DNA of 64,000 nucleotides from Lacinutrix mariniflava (GCF_001418015.1 NZ_LIQG01000028.1:29609-93608), one strand, 5' to 3'. Numbered from the stretch's first letter, positions 36,029 to 43,207 are shown. Translations and numbers: made by a program. Notes: generated by a model from the sequence alone, not told the origin.

Positions 36029-37243
36029 TTTAATTTCTAAAGGCACTTTTACCGCATTGTCATCAATAATAAACTCTTGATTGTTTTCTATAAGTAGTCC
36101 TTTTGTTTTACCAGAAAACTTAGTCTTTCCATGGTTTACATCGGTTATAATTATGCGACCATTAAAACCGGTAGAAATTTCTTTAACAGGCGTATGCCCA
36201 ATAACTATTTTTTCTGAATTGTAATACTTTAAAATAGCCTCTAGTTCTGTGGCTGTTATTTTATTGTACTGAAACCTTGTTTTAACAAGACCTCTGTACC
36301 AAAACGGACCTTTTAAACTAAAAAGGAAATCGGTTACTTTGTCTTCAGTCTGTTGGCCATTAAGTCGTAATCGTACACGTTTGTTTATAGCTTCGAGGTC
36401 TAATTTGTAATCCAGAATTTCAGGACTTAAGCCTGCATGTACAAATATATAACCACCTATTTTTTCAATAACATTTTTAGATGCCAGCCATTTGCCTAAT
36501 TCAGAATGTTTAGAATAAATATGTTTTATAGCTTCTTTTTGGTCTTCTACCAAGCTTATTTCTTGCGCAGCTTTTATGTATTTACCACGGTTATATCTAT
36601 GGTCTCCATAAAAGTTAAGTATCTCATGGTTTCCTAAAATAAAGTGTACAACGCCATGCTGTTTTTCTGCTTGCTGTTCTAGTTTGTAAATTAACCAAAG
36701 TACTTGTGTTACATTTTTACCTCTATCTACAAAATCGCCACCTAAAACTAAATGGCCGTTACCGTAAATCCAATTATGGTTTTCGTCAATTATTTTATTA
36801 GCATATAAGAAACCTGCAAAAGCATCATATTTACCTTCAATATCCGAAATAACAATCATTTTTTCTGGTAAACTGTAAACCGTTTCTGGTATGGTATGCT
36901 CCTTTTTTAAAGACACGTAAAACTCATTTTTATCGGCATTGTCTATTTTTACTAGTACCGAATCTCTATTAAAAAAAGGAGAGACCGTAAGTCTGTTTTT
37001 TGAGCTAACGGTATACAATAAAGAATCGTTTATTATATATGGGCCATCGCTTCCATTAAAACGGATAGGTTTTGTTTTCTTGTGTTTTTTTTGATTAGGA
37101 ACACCATTAAGAAGACTGTCTTTCTTTAATGTTTTTTGTAAAGGTATGTGTTGCGCAAAGCCTTTTGTTTGCAGAATAACAACAAAACAAAGACCTAAAA
37201 GAATACAATTTAAATTAGTATGTTTTAGGATGTTGTTTTTCAT
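35993..37243 (-). CDS. exported metallophosphoesterase, Shewanella-like phosphatase type
   Basis: 416 residues, N-terminal signal or anchor segment (about 10-30). Metal motifs: VISDIEGKYDAF, LVLGGDFVDRG, FILGNHEIL, FVHAGLSPE, and VIGHTP. This is the calcineurin-like pattern of PPP-type protein phosphatases. The first motif is usually DxHG; here it is DIEG, with glutamate at the His position. It is convergent with the CotH kinase gene, 36 bases overlapping. Protein dephosphorylation is inferred from family. Confidence 0.88.
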   Translation of the reverse strand: MKNNILKHTNLNCILLGLCFVVILQTKGFAQHIPLQKTLKKDSLLNGVPNQKKHKKTKPIRFNGSDGPYIINDSLLYTVSSKNRLTVSPFFNRDSVLVKIDNADKNEFYVSLKKEHTIPETVYSLPEKMIVISDIEGKYDAFAGFLYANKIIDENHNWIYGNGHLVLGGDFVDRGKNVTQVLWLIYKLEQQAEKQHGVVHFILGNHEILNFYGDHRYNRGKYIKAAQEISLVEDQKEAIKHIYSKHSELGKWLASKNVIEKIGGYIFVHAGLSPEILDYKLDLEAINKRVRLRLNGQQTEDKVTDFLFSLKGPFWYRGLVKTRFQYNKITATELEAILKYYNSEKIVIGHTPVKEISTGFNGRIIITDVNHGKTKFSGKTKGLLIENNQEFIIDDNAVKVPLEIKLQSLEMPIEEE

Positions 37244-37340
37244 TGTTACTGTAAAAGCTTTTTAATTTGTACAAATTGAAAACCCTAGTTTTGGCTAAGT
37301 TGTACTTCAACTCATCTCAAAAATACAACTATAAGCTTAT

Positions 37341-37361
37341 AAAACGGAAGTTGTTAACAGT
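37341..37361 (-). repeat. 21-bp element upstream of the metallophosphoesterase (copy 2)
   Basis: Identical to 34373-34393, same orientation relative to its gene. On the minus strand TATTTTTG at about 37318-37325 would be a -7 element for the 35993-37243 gene. Confidence 0.7.
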
Positions 37362-37374
37362 AAATTAGCTGTAA

Positions 37375-37484
37375 ATAAAACACTTTAAAACTTTTGAAGC
37401 ATGGACCGTTGTAAATGCGGGAGATTTCGAGAATTTCGAAATTAAAAAAGAAGATAAAAAATGGAATGATTTTAAGAGGCTTTA
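37375..37484 (+). pseudogene. orphan C-terminal coding fragment
   Basis: One plus-strand frame reads a protein-like tail (FEAWTVVNAGDFENFEIKKE ... WNDFKRL, stop), but a stop codon lies just upstream and there is no start. It is followed by a terminator-like hairpin. It looks like the 3' end of a gene that was cut off when the neighbouring DNA changed. Family not recognised. Confidence 0.5.
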
Positions 37485-37493
37485 AAACGTAAA

Positions 37494-37540
37494 ACTTGCC
37501 AATTAGTAATCATTCTAGTTGGTAACTTTTTATTTTTTAA
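37494..37540 (+). terminator. terminator-like hairpin after the orphan fragment
   Basis: GCCAATTAG and CTAGTTGGT pair (with G-T pairs) around an 8-base loop, and a T-rich run follows. It fits the end of the truncated plus-strand gene at 37375-37484. Confidence 0.5.
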
Positions 37541-37557
37541 TTTTGTTGTTAGGTGTT

Positions 37558-38013
37558 TTATTTAACTATTGCTTTCACTTGGTTTTCTAAATCAACTATT
37601 CCATTGAATTTTTTGAAATTCAAGTTTTTTTCTGTTGATTTTAACTCTTTCAATAAGTCGAGAATAAGTTTTAAAGGTTCAGTTTCAAAACCAAACATAT
37701 TTTGATCAAATTCTGTTCCAACTAAAAAGTCATCATTTTCCATTCCAATACACCAATTTTCTATAAAATCAGATAAAGGAATTTTAGAAACTTTATATTT
37801 AATCCAGTCGCTTTTAATACAGGATTTAGCAAGAGATTGTTCTGCCCAAAAACAAATAATCCCTAATGGATTTCCATTATTACCTTCATATTTATTAGAA
37901 GTTGAGGTAGCAAATCCATCTTTGTTTTTAAGTCCGTAAACAATTCCAGATTCACAAACTGTTTTTATGAATCTTTTATGGCGTTTCTCAATTAAGATTG
38001 AATCTTGTAACAT
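37558..38013 (-). CDS. DUF2750-like protein
   Basis: 151 residues, soluble. The family pattern is visible: RFIKTVCESGIVYGLKNKDG, CFWAEQSLAKSC, KIPLSDFIENWCIGMENDD and a final FETEPLKLILDLLKEL. DUF2750 proteins are small cytosolic proteins of unknown role, related in fold to SMI1/KNR4-type or immunity-like proteins. First of the isolated minus-strand genes in the 37.5-43 kb tract; a gap of about 190 bases separates it from the next one. Confidence 0.65.
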   Translation of the reverse strand: MLQDSILIEKRHKRFIKTVCESGIVYGLKNKDGFATSTSNKYEGNNGNPLGIICFWAEQSLAKSCIKSDWIKYKVSKIPLSDFIENWCIGMENDDFLVGTEFDQNMFGFETEPLKLILDLLKELKSTEKNLNFKKFNGIVDLENQVKAIVK

Positions 38014-38117
38014 TCTTTTGTTTTGTTTGATTTAAAGATTTATCAAATAATTCTACAAAGTATTTTTTAGATTTTATGCTTTCATATTTAGAGCCAACTT
38101 TAAGTGCATAATATAAT

Positions 38118-38200
38118 AAATAGAAACTGAATAGAGAATTCGCGAAGATTTTCGTAAGTAGGCAAGAGCCAAGTAATAAATTAGCTAAGGTGTTGTGAAA
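38118..38200 (-). repeat. palindromic repeat, family B copy 1
   Basis: Shares AACTGAATAGA, TTTCGTAAGTAGGCAAGA, GCCA, AATAAATTA and GGTGTT with 40740-40820, at similar spacing. It is directly 3' of the lipoprotein gene at 38206. Confidence 0.75.
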
Positions 38201-38205
38201 CGTTT

Positions 38206-38712
38206 TTATTTATTAAATTCCAATAGGTAATAATCTATGATTACAAATGTACATACTTTATAAAAAGACTGTTCAAAATCTTCTTCATCTACAATAGTAT
38301 TATACGATGCAAAAATTTCACTTAGGTTCTTTTTTTTATTGAGGATATCGCTAAATAATGCTCTAAGTTTTCTTGCTTTAAGACTCTGTGAAGCATATTT
38401 TTTTCCACAACCAATAATGTCAATATCTAATGCACTCATATCAACCGCCATTGTTTTTCCTATTTCGTCAATAGTGATTGTTTTGTTAGTAATATCTTTA
38501 ATCAATTTCTTATAATCTTCTCCATTATTACCTTTAATGAGTCCTTTAGATTTAAGATAAACCTCGTGTTCAAATAGGGCATTTTTTATTATAGTATCTG
38601 TTTCTCCATTTTTTGAATAAATACAATTCATAAAATCAGTTTCAGAATCATATGTTTTTTTACAAGAAACAAAAATCAATAAGGTTATAATTAATACTAT
38701 TTTTCTATTCAT
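38206..38712 (-). CDS. lipoprotein of unknown function
   Basis: 168 residues with lipoprotein signal (MNRKIVLIITLLIFVSC). The mature part has a few cysteines (MNCIYSK, IIGCGKKY, KVCTF) and no family I recognise. It is followed by a family B repeat and preceded by a partial family A repeat, so it may be a cassette gene whose 5' end was replaced. Confidence 0.6.
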   Translation of the reverse strand: MNRKIVLIITLLIFVSCKKTYDSETDFMNCIYSKNGETDTIIKNALFEHEVYLKSKGLIKGNNGEDYKKLIKDITNKTITIDEIGKTMAVDMSALDIDIIGCGKKYASQSLKARKLRALFSDILNKKKNLSEIFASYNTIVDEEDFEQSFYKVCTFVIIDYYLLEFNK

Positions 38713-38744
38713 TGTGTGTTTTTTGGAATGTTTTAGGACGATTA

Positions 38745-38812
38745 TGTATATGCACGCAACGAACTTTAAGTAAAATTCTAAAACCGCAATTATTTTATAC
38801 GATATTTGGCAC
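38745..38812 (-). repeat. partial palindromic repeat, family A (3' half)
   Basis: Contains CACGCAACGA, ...CCGCAATTATTTTATACG and then ATATTTGGCAC where full copies have GGTGTT and the junction word. The left half with the central hairpin is missing. It lies just past the stop codon of the 38818 gene. Confidence 0.65.
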
Positions 38813-38817
38813 TGGCA

Positions 38818-40662
38818 TTATTTACTTATTGCTTTTAGTATTCTTTCTTCATTTATAACAATATCCCTGAATAATACGTGTGGAAATTCAGTGTACTTTG
38901 ATGTTTTAAAAGCTTCTGCGATATTAGATAGAGTAGAAGCAGTAATTAAGGATAAATTCATTTCTGTATCCATTTCACAATCTGTTACAAAATCATCGCT
39001 AAATTCAGGAGCAATAAGTAATATTTTTACAATTCGTAAATTATTCTTTAATGCTAAATTTTGATAAGATTTTAACTGTCTTGAAACTGTACTAAATTTA
39101 TTATAACCTCTTTCTTTACATGTTTTGCACTCAACAATTATAATTTCTTGGTTTCCTAAATTTAAAAGAATATCCATCATATCCTTTTTAGTATTTAATT
39201 GATTTTTAAATTTATCATCGACATTAAATCCAATGCCTTTAAAGATTACACTTGTAAGTTCTTCAAATTTTAAACCGAGTTCACTTTCCTTTATAGTAAT
39301 TCCGTTTTCTTTTAATAGATTTAAGTTTCTGTAAGCAACATTTTCAAAATTCTCTAAATATAAATTTTCTACATCTTTGTAGTGTTCAAGAATATTTAAA
39401 ATATCATCACCTCTTTGTTTAACTCCGTTATCTTTTATAAATGTTGTTCTATCTTCTTTTATAATTAAATCTAAAATATCTCTTGGTTTTATATTATAAT
39501 CGAGTAAAAAGTCTGCTTTTAGAACATATTCGTCTTGTAATTCAAATTGTTCTTTTATTTGTTTATTTAGTTTAGGTAACGTAATATTTAGTTCTGAAAG
39601 CAGTTTATCAAAACCGTCATGAGAAATACCAACTTTTTCATCTCGTTCAATATTTTCAAAATATTCAATTAAACTATTTATTTTGTCATCTAAAGTGCTT
39701 CCTTTTAGATTGTTAATGTCAAGTCCTTTTTCATAAAGTTCATTTAAGGTTTTTTTCTTTTCTGTAAGAGTACTTCCAGCTTTATAAATTCCAGAAAATA
39801 ATAAATCAGTATAAGAAACACCTTCTTTAATAATTCCTTCTATTTTTTCTGAATAAGAGAGCTTTCGGTCTATGTTATGTTCTTTAGAAATTTGATTTAT
39901 GATTGGCTCTCTCAAAAGTTTTAATGTTCTACGGTAATATTTAGTTGCTATTTCTTTTTTACGCGTTTTTCTTAAAAGTCTAACCATTTCATCTGCAACA
40001 TAAATAGTGCTTTCTTTATTCGAGTAAAAAATAACACCAATATTTTTCAAGCCTTTTATTACTTCTTGAATATCAATTTTTTTAATTGGTAAAATTGAAT
40101 AGTTTATTAATTTAATTTCTTCTTGCGAAAGGCCTAGTTGTTTTGAGAGTGTTAAAATTATAGAAAGCTCATCTGATGAAACTTTAGCTTCGCGATTGTT
40201 TTCTTCATCGTTATAATACGCAGTATGTAAACAAGATTTGTATATTTTATAATCCCTTTTTCTTGTTTCACTTAATTCTGATTTATCATTATCAAAATCT
40301 GTATTTAGAACTTTAATTTTACCTTTTAATTTTTTTATTTCATTGTCGTATAATCTTGAAAACCAATCTTGTTTCATTATACAGTTTCCATCTCTAATAA
40401 TTATATCAATTAAAACATCTAATTGTGTATTTATTTCTTGAAATTCAGATTTTATATGTTCTTGAAATTCATTAGAAATAAGAGCAAATACTTTGTCGAT
40501 ATTTCTATTATCTACAGATTTCAAACCTTTATCTGATGAACTTAAAATTTTATCAATTTCCTTGCTGTTTTTTGGTTTTTTCGAAATGATATTATCAATT
40601 ACTTTGATAAATGAGTTTTTTTCAAGTGAGCCAAGTTTATCTAATATCTTTTCTAATTTCAT
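38818..40662 (-). CDS. large PD-(D/E)XK nuclease-like protein, possible defence gene
   Basis: 614 residues, very AT-rich, charged and helical in its first 450 residues, with no signal peptide. The C-terminal domain (about 460-614) looks like a restriction-endonuclease (Mrr-type) fold: LKFEELTSVIFKGIGF, then D497 in DMMDILLN and E511/K513 in VECKTCK, a D-x13-ExK spacing. The long N-terminal region has no domain I recognise. Domain plan and isolated position suggest a type IV restriction or other defence protein. Activity inferred. Confidence 0.65.
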   Translation of the reverse strand: MKLEKILDKLGSLEKNSFIKVIDNIISKKPKNSKEIDKILSSSDKGLKSVDNRNIDKVFALISNEFQEHIKSEFQEINTQLDVLIDIIIRDGNCIMKQDWFSRLYDNEIKKLKGKIKVLNTDFDNDKSELSETRKRDYKIYKSCLHTAYYNDEENNREAKVSSDELSIILTLSKQLGLSQEEIKLINYSILPIKKIDIQEVIKGLKNIGVIFYSNKESTIYVADEMVRLLRKTRKKEIATKYYRRTLKLLREPIINQISKEHNIDRKLSYSEKIEGIIKEGVSYTDLLFSGIYKAGSTLTEKKKTLNELYEKGLDINNLKGSTLDDKINSLIEYFENIERDEKVGISHDGFDKLLSELNITLPKLNKQIKEQFELQDEYVLKADFLLDYNIKPRDILDLIIKEDRTTFIKDNGVKQRGDDILNILEHYKDVENLYLENFENVAYRNLNLLKENGITIKESELGLKFEELTSVIFKGIGFNVDDKFKNQLNTKKDMMDILLNLGNQEIIIVECKTCKERGYNKFSTVSRQLKSYQNLALKNNLRIVKILLIAPEFSDDFVTDCEMDTEMNLSLITASTLSNIAEAFKTSKYTEFPHVLFRDIVINEERILKAISK

Positions 40663-40739
40663 AACTTTTTTCTTTTCTAATATTTATTTTACTTGTGACT
40701 AAGGTTTTTTTATATTGGGTGGTTGAACAAAATGTAATA

Positions 40740-40820
40740 AGTGTTAACTGAATAGAAGTCCGCGAGGACTTTCGTAAGTAGGCAAGAAGCCAGCAATAAA
40801 TTATATATGGTGTTACCTGC
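40740..40820 (-). repeat. palindromic repeat, family B copy 2
   Basis: AAGTCC and GGACTT form a stem with a GCGA loop; GGCAAGAAGCC is a second small stem. It ends GGTGTTACCTGC, seven bases before the stop codon of the 40827 gene. It is about 80% like 38118-38200 by eye. Confidence 0.75.
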
Positions 40821-40826
40821 AGGCTT

Positions 40827-42056
40827 TTATTTCCACATTGTTATTTCTCCAACGAAAATATTCCCGTTTTTAGCGATTGTTGAAGAACTTTTTATTTTTA
40901 TTCCGTCTTCAAATAATCTTGTAGGTGTGTTATTCGATGGTTTTAAACTTATCTTAATGCTTTTCTTTTCTAAAATTCCTTTTCCCCAATCAAATATAAG
41001 ACCACCTCTTAAAAACTCTTCAAAGCCATAAAATTCAAACTCACTTTTATTTATTTTTTCGAGTTGTTCTATATCTGTACCAATACTTATTCCTTCTTTG
41101 GTTTGCCATTTCGAATTCAGTTTGCTGAAAACTATACTTTCTAAATCTCTTAAGTTCTTTTTGTCCTTCCAAAAAAATGTAACCATATTATCTGTTCGAT
41201 TGAAAAGAATTGTTCCATATGGTGTTTCAGCACCTTCTACTGGCTCAGGATCAAAATTACTTGGAAAGACAATATCTGTTACAACATTTTCTTTGCCAAA
41301 TCTTTTTTCAATATCTTTTTGTGAATTTAAAGTTAACAAATCATCGATTATAAATTCATTATCTGATTGTTGTATAGTTGTAACTCCATTTTCAATAAAC
41401 TTTGATGTTTTCAAATTATATATGCCATTGTTAAAAGTATATATTTCTATATTAGTACAATCAGCACCACAAGCTCCACCAAATTGTATAAGTTTAATAT
41501 TTTTATCAATTTCATAACCAGACCTGTAACCAGCGTTAATGATATTGGTTAAATCACTTTTATCATCTGAACTACCGATGAAAATATGCTGTTTGGTTTT
41601 TCTAAATATTGCTTTTGGTTCTAATGTATTATAATCAAGTATTCTAAAGCCTCTTTTCATACGAGCTGGTTCTCCTAATTCGATTAGCAATTCGTCTTTA
41701 CCATCAAAATCAAAATCTTCAAACTTAACATAAGAGTCAATATTTGCAGATTCAATCTCTACTACTTCAATTGGAACCTTAATTTCATTATTTGTAATAT
41801 TATTTTCGATAAATAAAAAACCCTCAAGATTTTCTTCGTCAACGTTTAAAATAGTAAAAGTAAAATCTCTTATTTTTTTTGATTTTTCTTTATCAACTGT
41901 TTTTTCATCATTGAGTTTACGATTTCCATTAACTGTTGATTCTTGTTTCGTATTGTGAGCTTGTAATTGCTCTTTTTCTAAATTTTTAGAATCATTCTTA
42001 GAAATACAAGAACTAACTGCTATAAATAATCCTAATGTTAAATAAACTATCTTCAT
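40827..42056 (-). CDS. lipoprotein with a calcium-loop-like repeat
   Basis: 409 residues with lipoprotein signal (MKIVYLTLGLFIAVSSC). After a polar linker, EDFDFDGKDELLIELG (about residues 115-130) resembles the Asp-rich loops of FG-GAP/VCBS and similar proteins. CGADCTNIEIYTF gives a Cys pair near 200. No enzyme motif seen. The start codon is directly preceded by a run of 18 A (42057-42074 as T), and beyond that by a family A repeat, so it has no normal 5' region. Function unknown. Confidence 0.65.
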   Translation of the reverse strand: MKIVYLTLGLFIAVSSCISKNDSKNLEKEQLQAHNTKQESTVNGNRKLNDEKTVDKEKSKKIRDFTFTILNVDEENLEGFLFIENNITNNEIKVPIEVVEIESANIDSYVKFEDFDFDGKDELLIELGEPARMKRGFRILDYNTLEPKAIFRKTKQHIFIGSSDDKSDLTNIINAGYRSGYEIDKNIKLIQFGGACGADCTNIEIYTFNNGIYNLKTSKFIENGVTTIQQSDNEFIIDDLLTLNSQKDIEKRFGKENVVTDIVFPSNFDPEPVEGAETPYGTILFNRTDNMVTFFWKDKKNLRDLESIVFSKLNSKWQTKEGISIGTDIEQLEKINKSEFEFYGFEEFLRGGLIFDWGKGILEKKSIKISLKPSNNTPTRLFEDGIKIKSSSTIAKNGNIFVGEITMWK

Positions 42057-42074
42057 TTTTTTTTTTTTTTTTTT
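42057..42074 (+). repeat. 18-base homopolymer between a start codon and a palindromic repeat
   Basis: A run of 18 T on the plus strand (A on the minus strand) separates the ATG of the 40827-42056 gene from repeat 42075-42208. Such long runs slip during replication, so length may vary between cells. Confidence 0.9.
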
Positions 42075-42208
42075 GCTAACGTTTAGGTTTAAGAATAGTT
42101 GCGGGTTTGTATGTGAGGATTTTCCGAAGGAAAATCAGACGTTACAAACACGCAACGACCTTTGAATTAAGTACTAAGCCGCAATTATTTTTATACGGTG
42201 TTGTATGC
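42075..42208 (-). repeat. long palindromic repeat, family A copy 2
   Basis: Near-identical to 9642-9778, sharing AGAATAGTTGCGGGTTTGTA, AGGATTTTCC, GGAAAATCAGACGTTACAAA and GCAATTATTTTTATACGGTG. The stems pair as in copy 1, and the loop GAA replaces GGA. The outer end GCTAACG differs from TTTAACG of copy 1. It ends at the junction word GTTGTATGC, just before the GNAT stop. Confidence 0.85.
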
Positions 42209-42212
42209 AGTT

Positions 42213-42677
42213 TTATTCAATTGATTTTTCATAAATGGTGAATTTCTTTTTATAATTGACTTTTTCAGGTTGCGCCTCTTTGTTAAAATTATAAACTCTT
42301 AATTCAAAACTTTCAGCACCTTTCAATTTTAATTGATTTTCTAAAGTTTTCAAAATATTTTTTCCGTAACCATTTAGTTTGAATTCCTCATCAATTACTA
42401 AATATAAGATTTCACCAATTTTTTTATTCTTAAGAAAAGGATGATTTTCTATTTGTAATAATCTACCGATTCCAAATCCAATTAGTTTATCGCTATTTTC
42501 TGCTATTATGAGAAAGTAATCCTGTTCTTTAAGGCATTTATCAATAAGATAAGTATATCTTTCTAAATTTATAAACTGTTTAAAATCATTTTGATTTTTA
42601 ATGTGTTTTAAATCTAAAATTTTAAATAAATTTATAATTTGACTTATATCAGAATCTTTTCCTTTTCTAATTTTCAT
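42213..42677 (-). CDS. GNAT family N-acetyltransferase
   Basis: 154 residues, one acetyltransferase domain. It starts MKIRKGKDSDISQIINLFKI, has a central GFGIGRLLQI strand, EILYLVIDEEFKLNGYG (motif A region; NGYGKNILKTLE is the acetyl-CoA pyrophosphate loop) and ELRVYNFNKEAQ. Transfers an acetyl group to an amine, substrate unknown. The gene is the main content of the second cassette-like unit. Confidence 0.85.
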   Translation of the reverse strand: MKIRKGKDSDISQIINLFKILDLKHIKNQNDFKQFINLERYTYLIDKCLKEQDYFLIIAENSDKLIGFGIGRLLQIENHPFLKNKKIGEILYLVIDEEFKLNGYGKNILKTLENQLKLKGAESFELRVYNFNKEAQPEKVNYKKKFTIYEKSIE

Positions 42678-42690
42678 ATCAATTTATTAA

Positions 42691-42720
42691 TAAAAAGCAC
42701 CCAATAGGGTGCTTTTTTTT
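42691..42720 (-). terminator. hairpin between the acidic ORF and GNAT gene
   Basis: AAGCACCC pairs with GGGTGCTT around AATA; T runs flank it in both directions. On the minus strand it separates the small ORF from the GNAT gene. Confidence 0.75.
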
Positions 42721-42869
42721 TAACCATTATAACGATCACTGTCAGGATCATTCATAATATCACGTGTGTCTGGATTTTCTCGAAGATCATCTTCCGATTC
42801 ACCTCTATCATATCTGTCATCAATACTGTCATCTCCTGGTCCGAACATTTCATACTTGTAATTTCTCAT
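42720..42869 (-). CDS. 49-residue acidic protein
   Basis: A short ORF with ATG at 42867-42869 and stop at 42720-42722. It is rich in D/E and R (DDSIDDRYDRGESEDDLREN in its middle), has no signal peptide, and ends in DRYNG. It lies inside the GNAT cassette and ends at the edge of a terminator hairpin. Acidic small proteins can be anti-restriction or immunity-like factors, but nothing in the sequence proves that. Function unknown. Confidence 0.5.
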   Translation of the reverse strand: MRNYKYEMFGPGDDSIDDRYDRGESEDDLRENPDTRDIMNDPDSDRYNG

Positions 42870-42910
42870 AATTATTTATATTTATTATTAATCTATTTTC
42901 TTTCGTAATT

Positions 42911-42971
42911 GCATACAACGTGTTATATAGTAACTTTTATTAACTATATCCCGTAAATATAACAGGTTATA
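42911..42971 (-). repeat. 5' hairpin end of the GNAT cassette
   Basis: After GCATACAAC come TGTTATA (42921-42927) with TATAACA (42958-42964) and, inside, ATATAGT (42925-42931) with ACTATAT (42943-42949). It then continues to TATAACAGGTTATA, itself a palindrome. Confidence 0.65.
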
Positions 42972-43036
42972 GTAAGTTTAGTATTATTTATAACTAAAAG
43001 ATACAGACAACGAATTTAACCATTATTTGCCGCGTA

Positions 43037-43062
43037 AAAAATACGTAGAACTACGTATTTTT
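43037..43062. other. perfect 12-bp hairpin in the gap before the mutase gene
   Basis: AAAAATACGTAG and CTACGTATTTTT pair around two A. A second hairpin, TTTACGG-GAAA-CCGTAAA at 43103-43120, lies 40 bases on. Neither has an obvious gene to serve. They may be terminators from an older unit. Confidence 0.6.
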
Positions 43063-43125
43063 CTCTAATAAAAGCCAAGTTACTAAAGTAGAATAAATCT
43101 ATTTTACGGGAAACCGTAAAGGCAT

Positions 43126-43158
43126 AAAAAAACCACTAAGTTTTCACTAAGTGGTTTT
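43126..43158 (-). terminator. terminator of the methylmalonyl-CoA mutase gene set
   Basis: AAAACCACT pairs with AGTGGTTTT around a short loop; on the minus strand a T run follows. Confidence 0.85.
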
Positions 43159-43207
43159 AAATATTACTAATTTTATTTAGAGTTAATTACTATTTGGTTT
43201 CTAATAT

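Larger units (their letters stand above)
37558..42971 (-). other. tract of isolated accessory genes separated by palindromic repeats
   Basis: Five unrelated genes on one strand, not organised as an operon: gaps of 100-200 bases hold palindromic repeats. Repeats lie directly past the stop codons of the 38206, 38818, 40827 and 42213 genes and end in a GGTGTT-like word close to the stop (GATATT at 38818). The 37558 gene has no clear repeat. No integrase or transposase is encoded. A cassette array is inferred. Confidence 0.5.
42075..42971 (-). mobile_element. GNAT cassette, second cassette-like element
   Basis: The unit comprises the family A repeat (42075-42208), the GNAT gene, a tiny acidic ORF and a 5' hairpin end (42911-42971). 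The junction words are GTTGTATGC at 42200-42208 and GCATACAAC at 42911-42919, an exact inverted pair. Structural layout equals that of the 9642-10293 element. No mobility gene inside; mobility is inferred. Confidence 0.45.
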
